NCBI GenBank assembly: GCA_021203065.1
Contig: JAJQBX010000032.1
Span: 562,420-617,932, forward strand
DNA from: Oscillospiraceae bacterium
GTDB taxonomy: Bacteria; Bacillota; Clostridia; Oscillospirales; Ruminococcaceae
DNA length: 55,513 nt
Reading direction: 5' to 3'
Shown here in pieces: positions 16,580 to 25,401 of the stretch. Made by a program: the position numbers and the translations under genes. How positions within the stretch are numbered: the first letter of the stretch is position 1; the number at the start of each line of letters is the position of its first letter. The notes beneath the pieces are model-generated. The model made no database searches. It was not told where the DNA came from and saw only the letters and a list, made by a program, of their open reading frames with translations.

Positions 16580-17728
16580 ATGAAAGAGTGTATTTATCTT
16601 GACAACGCCGCCACTACCAAAGTAATGGATGAAGTGAGCGATGCGGCTGTATATGCGATGACGGAGGCTTATGGCAATCCGTCAAGCCTTCACCGGCTTG
16701 GAATCGATGCGGAGAGGCTTATCTCATACTCGAAGAAGCAGATAATGGCGGCTCTGGGGGTCTCACAGGATCAGGGAGAAATCATATTCACTTCAGGTGC
16801 GACAGAGGGCAACAATACGGCAATTTTCGGGATTACAGAGACCTACGGCAAGCGCAGAAAGAGAGTAGTTACAACTACTGTCGAACACCCGTCGGTTGAA
16901 AAGGCTTTTCAACGGCTTGAGGAAAAAGGCTTTGAAGTTGTTCGGGTAAGCCCGGATGAGAACGGTGAGATTACTGCTGATGCTCTTGTAAGTGCTGTCG
17001 ACGGGAACACCTGCCTTGTGAGCGCAATGCTTGTCAACAATGAAAACGGCTATATTCTTCCCATCGGGGAGGCTTTCCAGAAGATTAAGAAGCGTTATCC
17101 CGACTGCTTCACCCACTGCGACTGCGTTCAGGGGTTTGAAAAGATTCCGGTTTCGCAGAAGAAGCTTTTCGCCGACATTATCACCCTGAGTGGGCACAAG
17201 ATTCATGCGCCAAAGGGCATCGGGGCGATGTTTATAAAAAAGGGCGTCCGTCTCACACCGCTTATGGTCGGAGGAGGTCAGCAGAAAGGGGTTCGCTCGG
17301 GAACTGAGCCTGTGCCGATGATTTATGCTTTCGGAAAAGCGGTTGAAGTCTTAAGCGGGAATCTCTCTGAAAGATACAGTCATGCTGATGAAATCAACGC
17401 TTATGCAAGAGAAAAGCTTTCCGGGATCGGGGCTGTGATCCTCTCAGAAGAAACGGCAAGCCCGTATATTCTCAGTATAGCCGTTCCGAATATCAGGAGC
17501 GAAACGATGCTCCACTTCTTGGAAGAAAGAAATATCTTCGTGTCGAGCGGGTCTGCCTGCTCAAAAGGGAAAACGAGCGATGTGCCGACTGAGTTCAAGG
17601 TTCCGGAAAAGTATCTTGACAGCATTATAAGGCTGAGTTTTTCTTATGAAACGAGTTTAAACGACATCGACGCACTTGCTGAAGCCGTTTCTGACGGAAT
17701 GAAAAATCTTGCGAAAATAAGGAAGTAA
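16580..17728 (+). CDS. Cysteine desulfurase, likely sulfur donor for ThiI
   Basis: A 382-residue paralogue of the enzyme at 10583. Lys207 in [11 protein letters not shown] binds PLP, and the active-site loop SSGSACSKGK carries the catalytic cysteine. The residue after the PLP-ring aspartate is Cys (CDCVQ) where most have Ala (DAVQ). ThiI follows after only four bases, which indicates that this enzyme supplies persulfide sulfur for 4-thiouridine in tRNA, like NifZ-ThiI in Bacillus. The start is set at 16580 because the earlier ATG overlaps the -10 box; the ribosome site is weak (GGGGG at some distance), so a nearby alternative start is possible. Confidence 0.92.
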   Translation: MKECIYLDNAATTKVMDEVSDAAVYAMTEAYGNPSSLHRLGIDAERLISYSKKQIMAALGVSQDQGEIIFTSGATEGNNTAIFGITETYGKRRKRVVTTTVEHPSVEKAFQRLEEKGFEVVRVSPDENGEITADALVSAVDGNTCLVSAMLVNNENGYILPIGEAFQKIKKRYPDCFTHCDCVQGFEKIPVSQKKLFADIITLSGHKIHAPKGIGAMFIKKGVRLTPLMVGGGQQKGVRSGTEPVPMIYAFGKAVEVLSGNLSERYSHADEINAYAREKLSGIGAVILSEETASPYILSIAVPNIRSETMLHFLEERNIFVSSGSACSKGKTSDVPTEFKVPEKYLDSIIRLSFSYETSLNDIDALAEAVSDGMKNLAKIRK

Positions 17729-17732
17729 AAAC

Positions 17733-18923
17733 ATGCAGAAGATTATACTGTGTAAATATGGCGAGATAGTTCTTAAGGGCTTGAACCGCCAGACATTCGA
17801 GCAAACGCTTATGAGAAACGTTAAGCGGAGGCTTTCGCCACTCGGGGAATTCGAATGTCGGCAGATTCAGTCGACGCTGTTTATCGAGCCGAAAAGCGAT
17901 GATATTGACTTTGACGAAGCTTTCCGGAGAGTCAGTAAGGTATATGGCTTTACGAAGATATGCACTGCGATTCCGGCAGAGAAGAATCTTGACGCCATAT
18001 TTGAAGCTGTTGAAGAGAATCTTTCAGACGAGCTTGAAAGCGTTAGGACATTCAAGGTCGTAGCGAAGCGTTCCGACAAGAGCTTCCCGATGACTTCGAT
18101 GGAGATTATGGCGGAGCTCGGAGGAATGATTTTAGAGAAATTCCCCCACCTCAAGGTTGATGTCAAGCACCCGGAGCTCACGGTTATCTGCGAGATAAGA
18201 GACAGAGCTGCATATATTCATCTTCCGGATGTTGACGCCGCAGGAGGACTGCCGGTCGGAACTTCGGGAAGAGCATTGCTTCTTCTTTCGGGAGGCATCG
18301 ACTCCCCTGTTGCAGGAATCATGATTGCCAAGCGTGGCGTCGTCATCGGAGGAATTCACTTCCAGTCGCCGCCGTACACCTCAGAGCGAGCTCTCATAAA
18401 AGTAAAGAAGCTCGCATGCAAGATGACAGAATACTGCGGGACTATGTCGGTGTTCGTTGTTCCGTTTACGAAGATTCAGGAGGCTATAAGAGACAACTGC
18501 CCCGAGGAGCTCTTCACAATCATAATGCGCAGGCTTATGATGGAGATTTCTCAGCGTATTGCGGAAAAGTACGAGTATCAGGCACTTATCACCGGCGAAA
18601 GCATCGGTCAGGTCGCATCGCAGACTACTGCCGCAATGGTTACAACCGATGCTGTTTGTAGAATTCCGGTATTTCGTCCCTGCATCGGACTTGACAAGCA
18701 GGAAATCATAGATCGGGCTTACAAGGCAGATACCTTTGATATTTCCATCGAGCCGTATGAGGACTGCTGCACAGTATTCACCCCGAAGCATCCGAAAACC
18801 AAGCCTGCTCTTAAGGATGTTGAGACGGCACAGAACGCTTTTGACTTTGAACCGCTTATTCAGGAGGCTGTTGAGGGAGTCACGGTTGAGAGCTTCAAGC
18901 CGTATGTGGAATACGAGTTTTAA
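17733..18923 (+). CDS. thiI: tRNA 4-thiouridine synthetase ThiI
   Basis: A 396-residue protein with NFLD and THUMP domains in residues 1-165 and an adenylating PP-loop SGGIDS at 186-191. It uses ATP to activate U8 of tRNA and receives sulfur from a desulfurase. It ends without the rhodanese domain present in E. coli ThiI, the short Bacillus type, which relies on a dedicated desulfurase; that partner is encoded immediately upstream. Substrate is tRNA; a role in thiamine synthesis is unlikely without the rhodanese domain. Confidence 0.95.
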   Translation: MQKIILCKYGEIVLKGLNRQTFEQTLMRNVKRRLSPLGEFECRQIQSTLFIEPKSDDIDFDEAFRRVSKVYGFTKICTAIPAEKNLDAIFEAVEENLSDELESVRTFKVVAKRSDKSFPMTSMEIMAELGGMILEKFPHLKVDVKHPELTVICEIRDRAAYIHLPDVDAAGGLPVGTSGRALLLLSGGIDSPVAGIMIAKRGVVIGGIHFQSPPYTSERALIKVKKLACKMTEYCGTMSVFVVPFTKIQEAIRDNCPEELFTIIMRRLMMEISQRIAEKYEYQALITGESIGQVASQTTAAMVTTDAVCRIPVFRPCIGLDKQEIIDRAYKADTFDISIEPYEDCCTVFTPKHPKTKPALKDVETAQNAFDFEPLIQEAVEGVTVESFKPYVEYEF

Positions 18924-18935
18924 GGCGGTGTAAGT

Positions 18936-19484
18936 GTGATTTCAGGCGAATTGTGGCGAATTTCCGGACTAAATCCCGCAGAAATCGAGTCGTATATTGA
19001 CAAAGCGACAGGAAATGTAGTACAATATTATATTGCGAACAAGCTTCACATTGCCACGGCTGAGAGCTGCACCGGTGGGATGCTTGCGAGTGCTATCACC
19101 TCCGTTTCAGGGGCTTCTGAAATGTTCGAGTGCGGGCTTGTCACCTACTCCGAAAGAATTAAATCGGAGCTATTGGGGATTCCCTTGGATTTCATAGCCG
19201 AACACGGTGTTGTTTCGAGAGAAGTGTCTCTTGCGATGGCAAGAGGAGCTCTTGAGAAATCAGGTGCTGACACAGGAATCGGGATAACCGGGATAGCTGG
19301 TCCCACCGGAGGCACTAAGAAGCAGCCTGTCGGTACAATCTATGTTTCTGTTGTAACGAAAGACAGAGAAACTACGGAAAATCTTTCTCTTACGGAGCCG
19401 GAGTCCGGAACTGACATAAGACTCAGAAACCGGCTTATGGCGGTGCTATACTCGCTTGAAACGGCTCTTGAAATTGTAAAATAG
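18936..19484 (+). CDS. CinA C-terminal domain protein, nicotinamide-nucleotide amidase type
   Basis: A 182-residue protein starting at GTG, 12 bases after thiI. It contains the PncC/CinA-C domain: TAESCTGGMLASAITSVSG, then VSREVSLAMARG, and GITGIAGPTGG. The family deamidates NMN to nicotinate mononucleotide in pyridine nucleotide recycling. The N-terminal molybdopterin-binding-like domain of full CinA is missing. pncB and nnrD elsewhere in the window also serve NAD metabolism, but there is no operon link with them. Confidence 0.9.
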   Translation: MISGELWRISGLNPAEIESYIDKATGNVVQYYIANKLHIATAESCTGGMLASAITSVSGASEMFECGLVTYSERIKSELLGIPLDFIAEHGVVSREVSLAMARGALEKSGADTGIGITGIAGPTGGTKKQPVGTIYVSVVTKDRETTENLSLTEPESGTDIRLRNRLMAVLYSLETALEIVK

Positions 19485-19546
19485 CAAATCGGTCGGCATT
19501 TTTGCCCTAATTCGGGCATGTCTCTTAAAAGGAGAATCGATTTATA

Positions 19547-20668
19547 ATGTCTATGCTTAACGAGGTTCGCCCTTCCGCAACCGAGGAGCGAGACCGTTCC
19601 TTCAAAGGCAGAGTCAAAGAACTTATTCCTTGGAAAGGCGACAGCATTAAAGAAATAATAAGGAAAATCGTGTACTTAGGCTCTGTATGTGCGCTTATTT
19701 ACTGCGGTTATACTGTTTATGAGTACCAGTTCGGAACTGTCGACATGTATGAGGATCAGCAGTACCTTTCGAACCTGTATCACTCGTCGGACACGTCAGA
19801 AGAAGAGGATGAAGCCGATGATTCCACAGTCTCAGACGTCACCGTCGAAGATGTCACCACTACCGACGATGTGACTGCTGACAGCGAAGCTACAGTTTCC
19901 AAATACCCTGCTGGCATGCTTTCGAGCTTTGAATCGATATACGACATAAATTCGGATGTTATCGGGTGGCTTTCAATTGACACCCTTACCGATGACGACG
20001 GAAACGCCTATATCGACTACCCTGTCATGCAGACCACCGACAACGATTACTATCTCACTCACGATGTTTTCGGGAATGAGACGACTTATGGTGCGCTTTT
20101 TGCGGACTATAACGTGAAAATCACTGCGGACAGCCACCCTCAGAACACTATCATCTATGGTCACAGCATGGCGAGTGGAACTTATTTCAGGCATCTTCTT
20201 GACTACAAGAACAGTGTTTCTACCGTAAGCAACAACAGACTTATTACCTATTCCACTCTTTATGAGGAGAACCAGTATATCATAGTTGCATGCTTCATTA
20301 TCGGAATCTACGACTATCAGGATGATAATCCCCTGTTTGCATACCACACCATCTATGATTTTGACACAATAGAGGATTTCGACTATTGGTATCAGAACAT
20401 TCTCTATCGCAACTACTACACCACAGATATTGAGTGCACGATGGATGACGAGTATATCACCCTGTCCACCTGCTCTTATGAAATTTCCGACCTGCGGTGC
20501 GTTATAGTTGCACGAAAGCTGCGCGACGGCGAAGACCCGAGCGTTTACACATACAAGTCGAATCCCAACGCCAGAAAGCCGGCGGCGTACTATATAGCTT
20601 ACAATATGGACGTTCCGGATGACGGAGGACCGGACTATCAGTATTATAAAGAGGACGAAGACGAATAA
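19547..20668 (+). CDS. Class B sortase, membrane anchored
   Basis: A 373-residue sortase with a cytoplasmic N-terminus, one membrane helix (about 41-56) and an acidic Thr-rich linker (80-120). The catalytic triad is complete: His206 in YGHSM, Cys309 in LSTC and Arg317 in the final strand. Family motif IDYPVMQ lies at 156-162. The class B core carries a short insertion (TLTDDDGNA) before IDYPV that is shared with the next gene. Sortases join surface proteins to the wall or to each other; no clear substrate with a sorting signal is encoded in this window. First of four adjacent genes for exported proteins. Confidence 0.93.
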   Translation: MSMLNEVRPSATEERDRSFKGRVKELIPWKGDSIKEIIRKIVYLGSVCALIYCGYTVYEYQFGTVDMYEDQQYLSNLYHSSDTSEEEDEADDSTVSDVTVEDVTTTDDVTADSEATVSKYPAGMLSSFESIYDINSDVIGWLSIDTLTDDDGNAYIDYPVMQTTDNDYYLTHDVFGNETTYGALFADYNVKITADSHPQNTIIYGHSMASGTYFRHLLDYKNSVSTVSNNRLITYSTLYEENQYIIVACFIIGIYDYQDDNPLFAYHTIYDFDTIEDFDYWYQNILYRNYYTTDIECTMDDEYITLSTCSYEISDLRCVIVARKLRDGEDPSVYTYKSNPNARKPAAYYIAYNMDVPDDGGPDYQYYKEDEDE

Positions 20669-20726
20669 TCTTCACAATCATAAGGACAAGTATGAATATC
20701 TCACCGCCTATAAGGAGTATAATTGA

Positions 20727-21614
20727 ATGAAGCAGGCAAAACCTATCAATAAAACAGCACTTTTTCTCGCATCAGTAATGGCACTGACCATTTTTACCGG
20801 TTGCTCAAAGCAGATTGATGACGAGCCGGAGGTAACCGAGGGCACAACTGTGGCAACAGAAGCTACAACAGCTCCGACTACTACCACGGAAGCTACTACC
20901 GAAGAGCCAGAGCCTGAGCCGGAAATGCTCGAAAAGTATGTGGAATATTATGAGCAGAACAACGACTTTGTTGGCTGGATCTGCATACCGACGCTCACCG
21001 ATTCGAGCGGAGACCCCTACATAGATTATCCCGTAGTTCAGGCGGATGACAATTCGGAATATCTTGAGCTTTCATTTGAGCGTGAAAAGTCCTCGGCAGG
21101 ATGCATTTATGCCGACTACAAGGTTCCGATAACAGCTACAAGTCATGCAGACAACATCACTCTCTATGGTCACAGCATGGCTAACGGCACCTATTTCAGG
21201 CATTTGCTCGACTATAAGGACGGCGTCAGTGTGGTTCAGGAGAATTACGTTATAAACTTTGACACGCTTTGGGAAGAGAACCAATACGTTATAGTCGCCT
21301 GCTTCCTTATCGGAATTTATGAGTGGCAGGACAGCGAGCCGTTATTTGAGTACTACAAGTGCCGCAACTTTGATTCGGAAGAGGATTACGAATACTTCTA
21401 CGAAAACATCATGCTCAGAACCTACTACACCAGCAATATCGAGTGCGAGTATGGTGACGAGTTCCTCACTCTTTCAACCTGCGCTTATGACTTTGACGAT
21501 TCACGCTGGGTCGTTGTTGCAAGAAAGGTTCGTGACGGCGAGGATATTTCCGGCTATACATACGAGAAGAATTCTTCAAGGCACAAGCCGGACAGTGTAA
21601 GCTACAACTATTGA
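20727..21614 (+). CDS. Class B sortase with a lipoprotein signal instead of a transmembrane anchor
   Basis: A 295-residue sortase closely related to its upstream neighbour. Catalytic residues His149 (LYGHSM), Cys252 (LSTC) and Arg260 are present. The N-terminus is a signal sequence (residues 11-25) ending FTGC, so Cys26 would be lipidated and the protein anchored to the outer face by lipid. A linker rich in Thr, Glu and Pro (30-66) separates anchor and enzyme. Sortases normally use an uncleaved helix, so this anchoring is unusual. Phenylalanine at -3 is not the classical lipobox residue, so plain cleavage and secretion is the alternative. SD AAGGAG is nine bases away. Confidence 0.9.
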   Translation: MKQAKPINKTALFLASVMALTIFTGCSKQIDDEPEVTEGTTVATEATTAPTTTTEATTEEPEPEPEMLEKYVEYYEQNNDFVGWICIPTLTDSSGDPYIDYPVVQADDNSEYLELSFEREKSSAGCIYADYKVPITATSHADNITLYGHSMANGTYFRHLLDYKDGVSVVQENYVINFDTLWEENQYVIVACFLIGIYEWQDSEPLFEYYKCRNFDSEEDYEYFYENIMLRTYYTSNIECEYGDEFLTLSTCAYDFDDSRWVVVARKVRDGEDISGYTYEKNSSRHKPDSVSYNY

Positions 21615-21671
21615 TACTGAATAAACACGGAAATAATTGGCAAGAATCTCTGACAGAAAGGAGCTGACGCA

Positions 21672-23072
21672 TTGAAGAAAAGATTTACCTTAAAACGGGT
21701 TATAATTATTCTTAGCTTGGTTTTTGTGTACTCTGCCGCACTCAATTATATAAGAGTCTTGGCTGAGAGCACAGTCCTGAGCGATATTACATTCGACAGC
21801 GATTCCGCTTCGGCACTGTCGGACGAAGCTACCGATGCAGAGGCAGAAAATCTTACAGAAGAGGTCGCAGAGGTCGTCAGGTATTACGACTCACCTATTG
21901 AAAAAGCCGCAATCGACTCGTATGAGATATTTGCACCGGTCACTACCGAGGTTACTGCTGTGACGACTGTATCGGAAACCACGGAGGTTGTCACCACTAC
22001 CGTTTCCCCAGAAACTTCAGCTACAACAGCCGGCACAACCACCACAACTACTGCGGCTACCACGACTGTTACCACTACTACAGAAGCTACTACCACCGAG
22101 GAAGATGTTGAGGTTGACGAGGATGAAGACGTCGACATCGACAAGGATGACGAAGCGGAGGTTGACGAAGAGTCGGAAAGCGATTCGTCTGCTGACCTCT
22201 GGTATACTGTCAGCTCAGGCTCAAGCACAGCCGACACCAATTCTTCTGACAATCTTGATAACGGCAAGAGCTATAAGGACGAAACGCTTACCGTTTATGA
22301 CAGCAGTTCGGGAAGATACGTCACTGACAATGCATTCGATATTGTCTGCCAAGTCACCTACAGCGAGATTGGCACTTCCATGGAGGAGGAGACGATAAAG
22401 GCGCAGGCAGTAGCTGTCTACACCTACATCAAGTATTATGAAGCCAAGGGCGAATATGCTTCCGTCTCCTTGAAGTCGAACGTGCCTGACAAAATTATAG
22501 AATGTGTCGAGGCTGTTGACGGATTGGCTATGTACTACGACGGAGAGTATATTCTTGCAACATATTGTGCCGCCACTGCAGGCGTCACCTGCTCGAGCGA
22601 AAACGTCTGGGGCGGAGACAGGGAGTATCTTCAGTCGGTCGTGAGTGAGTATGACTTCCTTGATACCGACAACTACGGCAGGGTTACGACTTACACAGTT
22701 GAAGAGCTCAAAAAGAAGATTGAATCCAAAACAGATATAACTCTTTCGGACGATTATGAGAACTGGATCAAGATTCTCACCTATACCGACGGCGGATATG
22801 TCGGGAATATCTCTATTGACGGACACACATCAGCCAAGGTATCGGGAACAGAAAGAACTCTTACAGCGTATGTATTCAGAACCTATATCCTGAATATCCG
22901 CTCAACCTGCTTCACCGTAAGCTACTCAAACGGTGTGTTTACATTTGTCACCTACGGCTACGGTCACGGAGTCGGAATGTCTCAGGAAGGAGCAAATCTT
23001 TATGCCATATATGCAGGGTACACCTTCGACCAGATTCTGCACCACTACTATACAGGCATAACCATTGCGTAA
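21672..23072 (+). CDS. SpoIID/LytB domain protein with Thr-rich stalk
   Basis: A 466-residue exported protein with an N-terminal signal or anchor helix (8-30), a stalk made almost only of Thr, Val, Glu and Ala (95-140), an acidic stretch (140-175), and a C-terminal SpoIID domain from about 215. The domain has the conserved glutamate block SEIGTSMEEETIKAQAVAVY and the closing motif YGHGVGMSQEGA. SpoIID is a lytic transglycosylase that removes stem-free glycans; relatives act outside sporulation, as LytB modifiers. The sortase context suggests a vegetative surface role rather than engulfment. Starts at TTG. Confidence 0.9.
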   Translation: MKKRFTLKRVIIILSLVFVYSAALNYIRVLAESTVLSDITFDSDSASALSDEATDAEAENLTEEVAEVVRYYDSPIEKAAIDSYEIFAPVTTEVTAVTTVSETTEVVTTTVSPETSATTAGTTTTTTAATTTVTTTTEATTTEEDVEVDEDEDVDIDKDDEAEVDEESESDSSADLWYTVSSGSSTADTNSSDNLDNGKSYKDETLTVYDSSSGRYVTDNAFDIVCQVTYSEIGTSMEEETIKAQAVAVYTYIKYYEAKGEYASVSLKSNVPDKIIECVEAVDGLAMYYDGEYILATYCAATAGVTCSSENVWGGDREYLQSVVSEYDFLDTDNYGRVTTYTVEELKKKIESKTDITLSDDYENWIKILTYTDGGYVGNISIDGHTSAKVSGTERTLTAYVFRTYILNIRSTCFTVSYSNGVFTFVTYGYGHGVGMSQEGANLYAIYAGYTFDQILHHYYTGITIA

Positions 23073-24006
23073 GGATATGAAAAAACTAACTGCAATACTG
23101 CTTATCTTTGCTGTTTCCATCTCAGTATTCACCTCCTGCGGAGATACGGGTGCATTTTCGGACGTTACCACCAACGTTGCGGAATATACCTACTCTTCTG
23201 ATGATGAGGAAGATTCATCAGAACCCACCGAAGAAGTCGAAGATGACGGGATATACGACAACACAGCGGTTGTCGAGGCTTACAAGTCGGGAGATACGAG
23301 TGCTCTTTCAGAGGATGATTTACTCATCTATCAGGCGGCTCGGGATGCTATAGCACAGTTCTATTCAGCTGGAATGAGCGACTATGAAATCGTCTTGGCT
23401 GCTCACGACTATATCGCCACGCATGTCACCTATGATATGGACGAGTTCAATCTCATTGGCTCGGCAAAGGAAGAGTCGAGTACACCCTATGGTGCTCTTA
23501 TCTATGGCGAAGCTATATGCATGGGTTATACGACCACCTTTCAGCTTATGATGGACATGATTGGCGTTGAGTCAATAATCGTCAATGGTTCATCAGATGG
23601 CGAAGAGCATGCATGGAACATGGTCTTTGTTGACGACAAGTGGTATCACGTCGACTGCACATGGGATGACTATGTGCCGGACTATGAGGGCAGGATGGCG
23701 TTTCACACCTACTTCATGGTGACTGACAGCTCAATGGCGATTGAACATATATGGGATATGGATTCCACTCCCACTGCGGACAGTGAGGACTATGTCTATT
23801 ACTTTAATAACGGCTTGTATGCTGAAACAAATAATGAACTCAAGGCGATTCTTCAGGAAAGTGCCACTGCCGGCGAGCTGAGAGCAGAGGTTGCGATTCC
23901 ACTTGACAACGAAATCAGCATTCCTATTACCACAGGCATGTCTATCTATGCCTACTGGCGGATTGACCTCGATACATATTCTGTTGTTATCTACTATTTT
24001 GAATAG
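23065..24006 (+). CDS. Transglutaminase-like lipoprotein
   Basis: A 313-residue protein with a signal ending FTSC (Cys25 lipidated), an acidic linker, and a transglutaminase-like cysteine protease fold. The catalytic triad is Cys152 (AICMGY), His182 (EEHAWN) and Asp197 (YHVDCTWDD). Bacterial members cleave or crosslink peptides outside the cell. The reading frame opens at a TTG (23065) that overlaps the SpoIID stop; the first ATG is at 23077, only two bases after AAGGA, so the TTG is somewhat more likely. Last of the four-gene exported cluster; terminator follows at 24017. Confidence 0.88.
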   Translation: MRKDMKKLTAILLIFAVSISVFTSCGDTGAFSDVTTNVAEYTYSSDDEEDSSEPTEEVEDDGIYDNTAVVEAYKSGDTSALSEDDLLIYQAARDAIAQFYSAGMSDYEIVLAAHDYIATHVTYDMDEFNLIGSAKEESSTPYGALIYGEAICMGYTTTFQLMMDMIGVESIIVNGSSDGEEHAWNMVFVDDKWYHVDCTWDDYVPDYEGRMAFHTYFMVTDSSMAIEHIWDMDSTPTADSEDYVYYFNNGLYAETNNELKAILQESATAGELRAEVAIPLDNEISIPITTGMSIYAYWRIDLDTYSVVIYYFE

Positions 24007-24016
24007 AAAGTGATTG

Positions 24017-24040
24017 CGGCGCATAGTTTGCGCCGTTTTT
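24017..24040 (+). terminator. Terminator of the sortase cluster
   Basis: CGGCGCA / TGCGCCG hairpin followed by five T. Confidence 0.88.
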
Positions 24041-24045
24041 CATAC

Positions 24046-24074
24046 TTGCAAACTGTGCGTGAATGAGTTATAAT
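24046..24074 (+). promoter_or_regulatory. Promoter of the SDR gene
   Basis: TTGCAA (24046-24051), 17-base spacer, TATAAT (24069-24074). Confidence 0.75.
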
Positions 24075-24109
24075 AGAAAAAAGATTTTGGCATCATGCGA
24101 GGTGATGAG

Positions 24110-24838
24110 ATGAAAGTTGCTCTTGTGACGGGTGGCTCACGTGGAATTGGTGCGGCGGCGGCAGTTGAGCTTGCAAAGCTTGGGTATGCTGTGGCTGTGA
24201 ACTACAAGACCAACCGTGTAGCCGCAGAAAGCGTTTGCCGGGAGATTCAGAGCTTTGACGGCGTTGCCGAAGCGTTTCAGGCGGATATTTCAGATTCCGA
24301 AGCTTTGGATGAGATGTTTTCTGCAATTCATGCCGACTTGGGCGAGATTTCGGTTCTTGTGAACAATGCAGGGGTTTCCTATATCGGGCTTTTACAGGAC
24401 ATGAGCGACGATGAAATCAAGGCTTTGAGCGACGTAAACCTCATGGGCGCAATGCTGACCACAAAGCGAGCCATCCCGGACATGATTAAAAGGCACGACG
24501 GCGTGATTATAAATATCGCCTCGATGTGGGGAGAGGTTGGAGCGAGCTGTGAAGTGGTATATTCAGCCTGCAAGGCAGGAATTATCGGCTTCACCAAGGC
24601 TCTTGCGAAAGAATTGGGTCCTAGCGGTATCAGAGTCAACTGCGTTTCACCCGGAGTTATCGACACCGACATGAACAGCGAGCTCACAGATGAAACGATA
24701 AGCGAGCTTTGCGAGGAGACTCCCCTCTTACGTATCGGAACACCGGCTGATGTCGGAAAGACTATAGCATTTTTAGCAAGCGATAAAGCTTCATTCATCA
24801 CGGGACAGGTTATCTCGGTGAATGGCGGAATTATATAA
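24110..24838 (+). CDS. Short-chain dehydrogenase/reductase, FabG/YmfI-like
   Basis: A 242-residue SDR. Start at 24110 with GAGGTGAT upstream. NAD(P)-binding GGSRGIG near residue 9, NNAG, catalytic Ser of NIASMWG, and YSACK with the Tyr-x3-Lys pair are all present, and SPGVIDTDM follows as in 3-oxoacyl-ACP reductases. FabG in fatty acid synthesis and YmfI, which reduces the 5-aminopentanone on EF-P, both fit. No other fab gene or efp is next to it (acpS is three genes on). Exact substrate is uncertain. Confidence 0.88.
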   Translation: MKVALVTGGSRGIGAAAAVELAKLGYAVAVNYKTNRVAAESVCREIQSFDGVAEAFQADISDSEALDEMFSAIHADLGEISVLVNNAGVSYIGLLQDMSDDEIKALSDVNLMGAMLTTKRAIPDMIKRHDGVIINIASMWGEVGASCEVVYSACKAGIIGFTKALAKELGPSGIRVNCVSPGVIDTDMNSELTDETISELCEETPLLRIGTPADVGKTIAFLASDKASFITGQVISVNGGII

Positions 24839-24839
24839 A

Positions 24840-24874
24840 ATGCGTAATTCGTAATGCGTAATTCGGAATTAATT
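24840..24874. repeat. AT-rich short repeat with two ATGCGTAATTC units
   Basis: Two direct copies of TGCGTAATTCG-type units, followed by GAATTAATT. The reverse-complement phrase AAGAATTACGCAT recurs at 12396-12409. Small dispersed intergenic repeats of this kind are common in gut Firmicutes; no gene is implied. Confidence 0.5.
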
Positions 24875-24894
24875 AAAGCGAAAGGATAGTATAT

Positions 24895-25401
24895 ATGGAA
24901 ACTATAAGAGAGCAGTTGGTAAGAAGACCGTTTACAAAGTCAGACAGAACCAAGCAATATGCAATAACGATACTTTCGTTTATACTAGGGCTTGGCGTTC
25001 TGCTACTTATGATTAACCTGTTCAGCAGTGTGTATTTCCTCTTGGGAGCTACACTTGGAATTCTGTTGGCTGTGGGGATTTTGTATCTTGGATATTATCT
25101 TATTGGCAGGCTTAATGTTGAATACGAATACTGCGTTGCGGGGACTAATATCTCTGTTGACAAGATTATCGACCGCAAAAAAAGAAAATCTCTTTGCAGC
25201 TTTGAGCTGAGGGACGCCGTGGGCTTCTATCATTCAAGAAAAGATCAGGGCGATGCAGTTGCCTATAGCGTTGAGGGCGACGAGGGCGATATATACACAA
25301 TTGAATTCAACGAGCCGCAGAGCGGAAAAGTTTATCTCTACTTCACTCCCGATGAAAAGACTCTTGAAATGATTTCCATCTATCTTCCGAGGCTGTCATG
25401 A
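24895..25401 (+). CDS. Two-helix membrane protein of unknown function
   Basis: A 168-residue protein: a 20-residue basic cytoplasmic N-terminus, two membrane helices (about 24-45 and 47-68) and a soluble C-terminal domain of about 95 residues that resembles the PH-like or DUF6106-type domain in small Firmicutes proteins. It overlaps acpS by four bases (ATGA), so it is translationally coupled with it. Function unknown. Confidence 0.72.
   Translation: METIREQLVRRPFTKSDRTKQYAITILSFILGLGVLLLMINLFSSVYFLLGATLGILLAVGILYLGYYLIGRLNVEYEYCVAGTNISVDKIIDRKKRKSLCSFELRDAVGFYHSRKDQGDAVAYSVEGDEGDIYTIEFNEPQSGKVYLYFTPDEKTLEMISIYLPRLS

Noticed and set aside
21884-22267. Valine/serine-rich reading frame opposite the SpoIID gene
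   Set aside because: It mirrors the Thr-codon-rich stalk, lacks a ribosome site, and lies fully inside a clear gene on the other strand.
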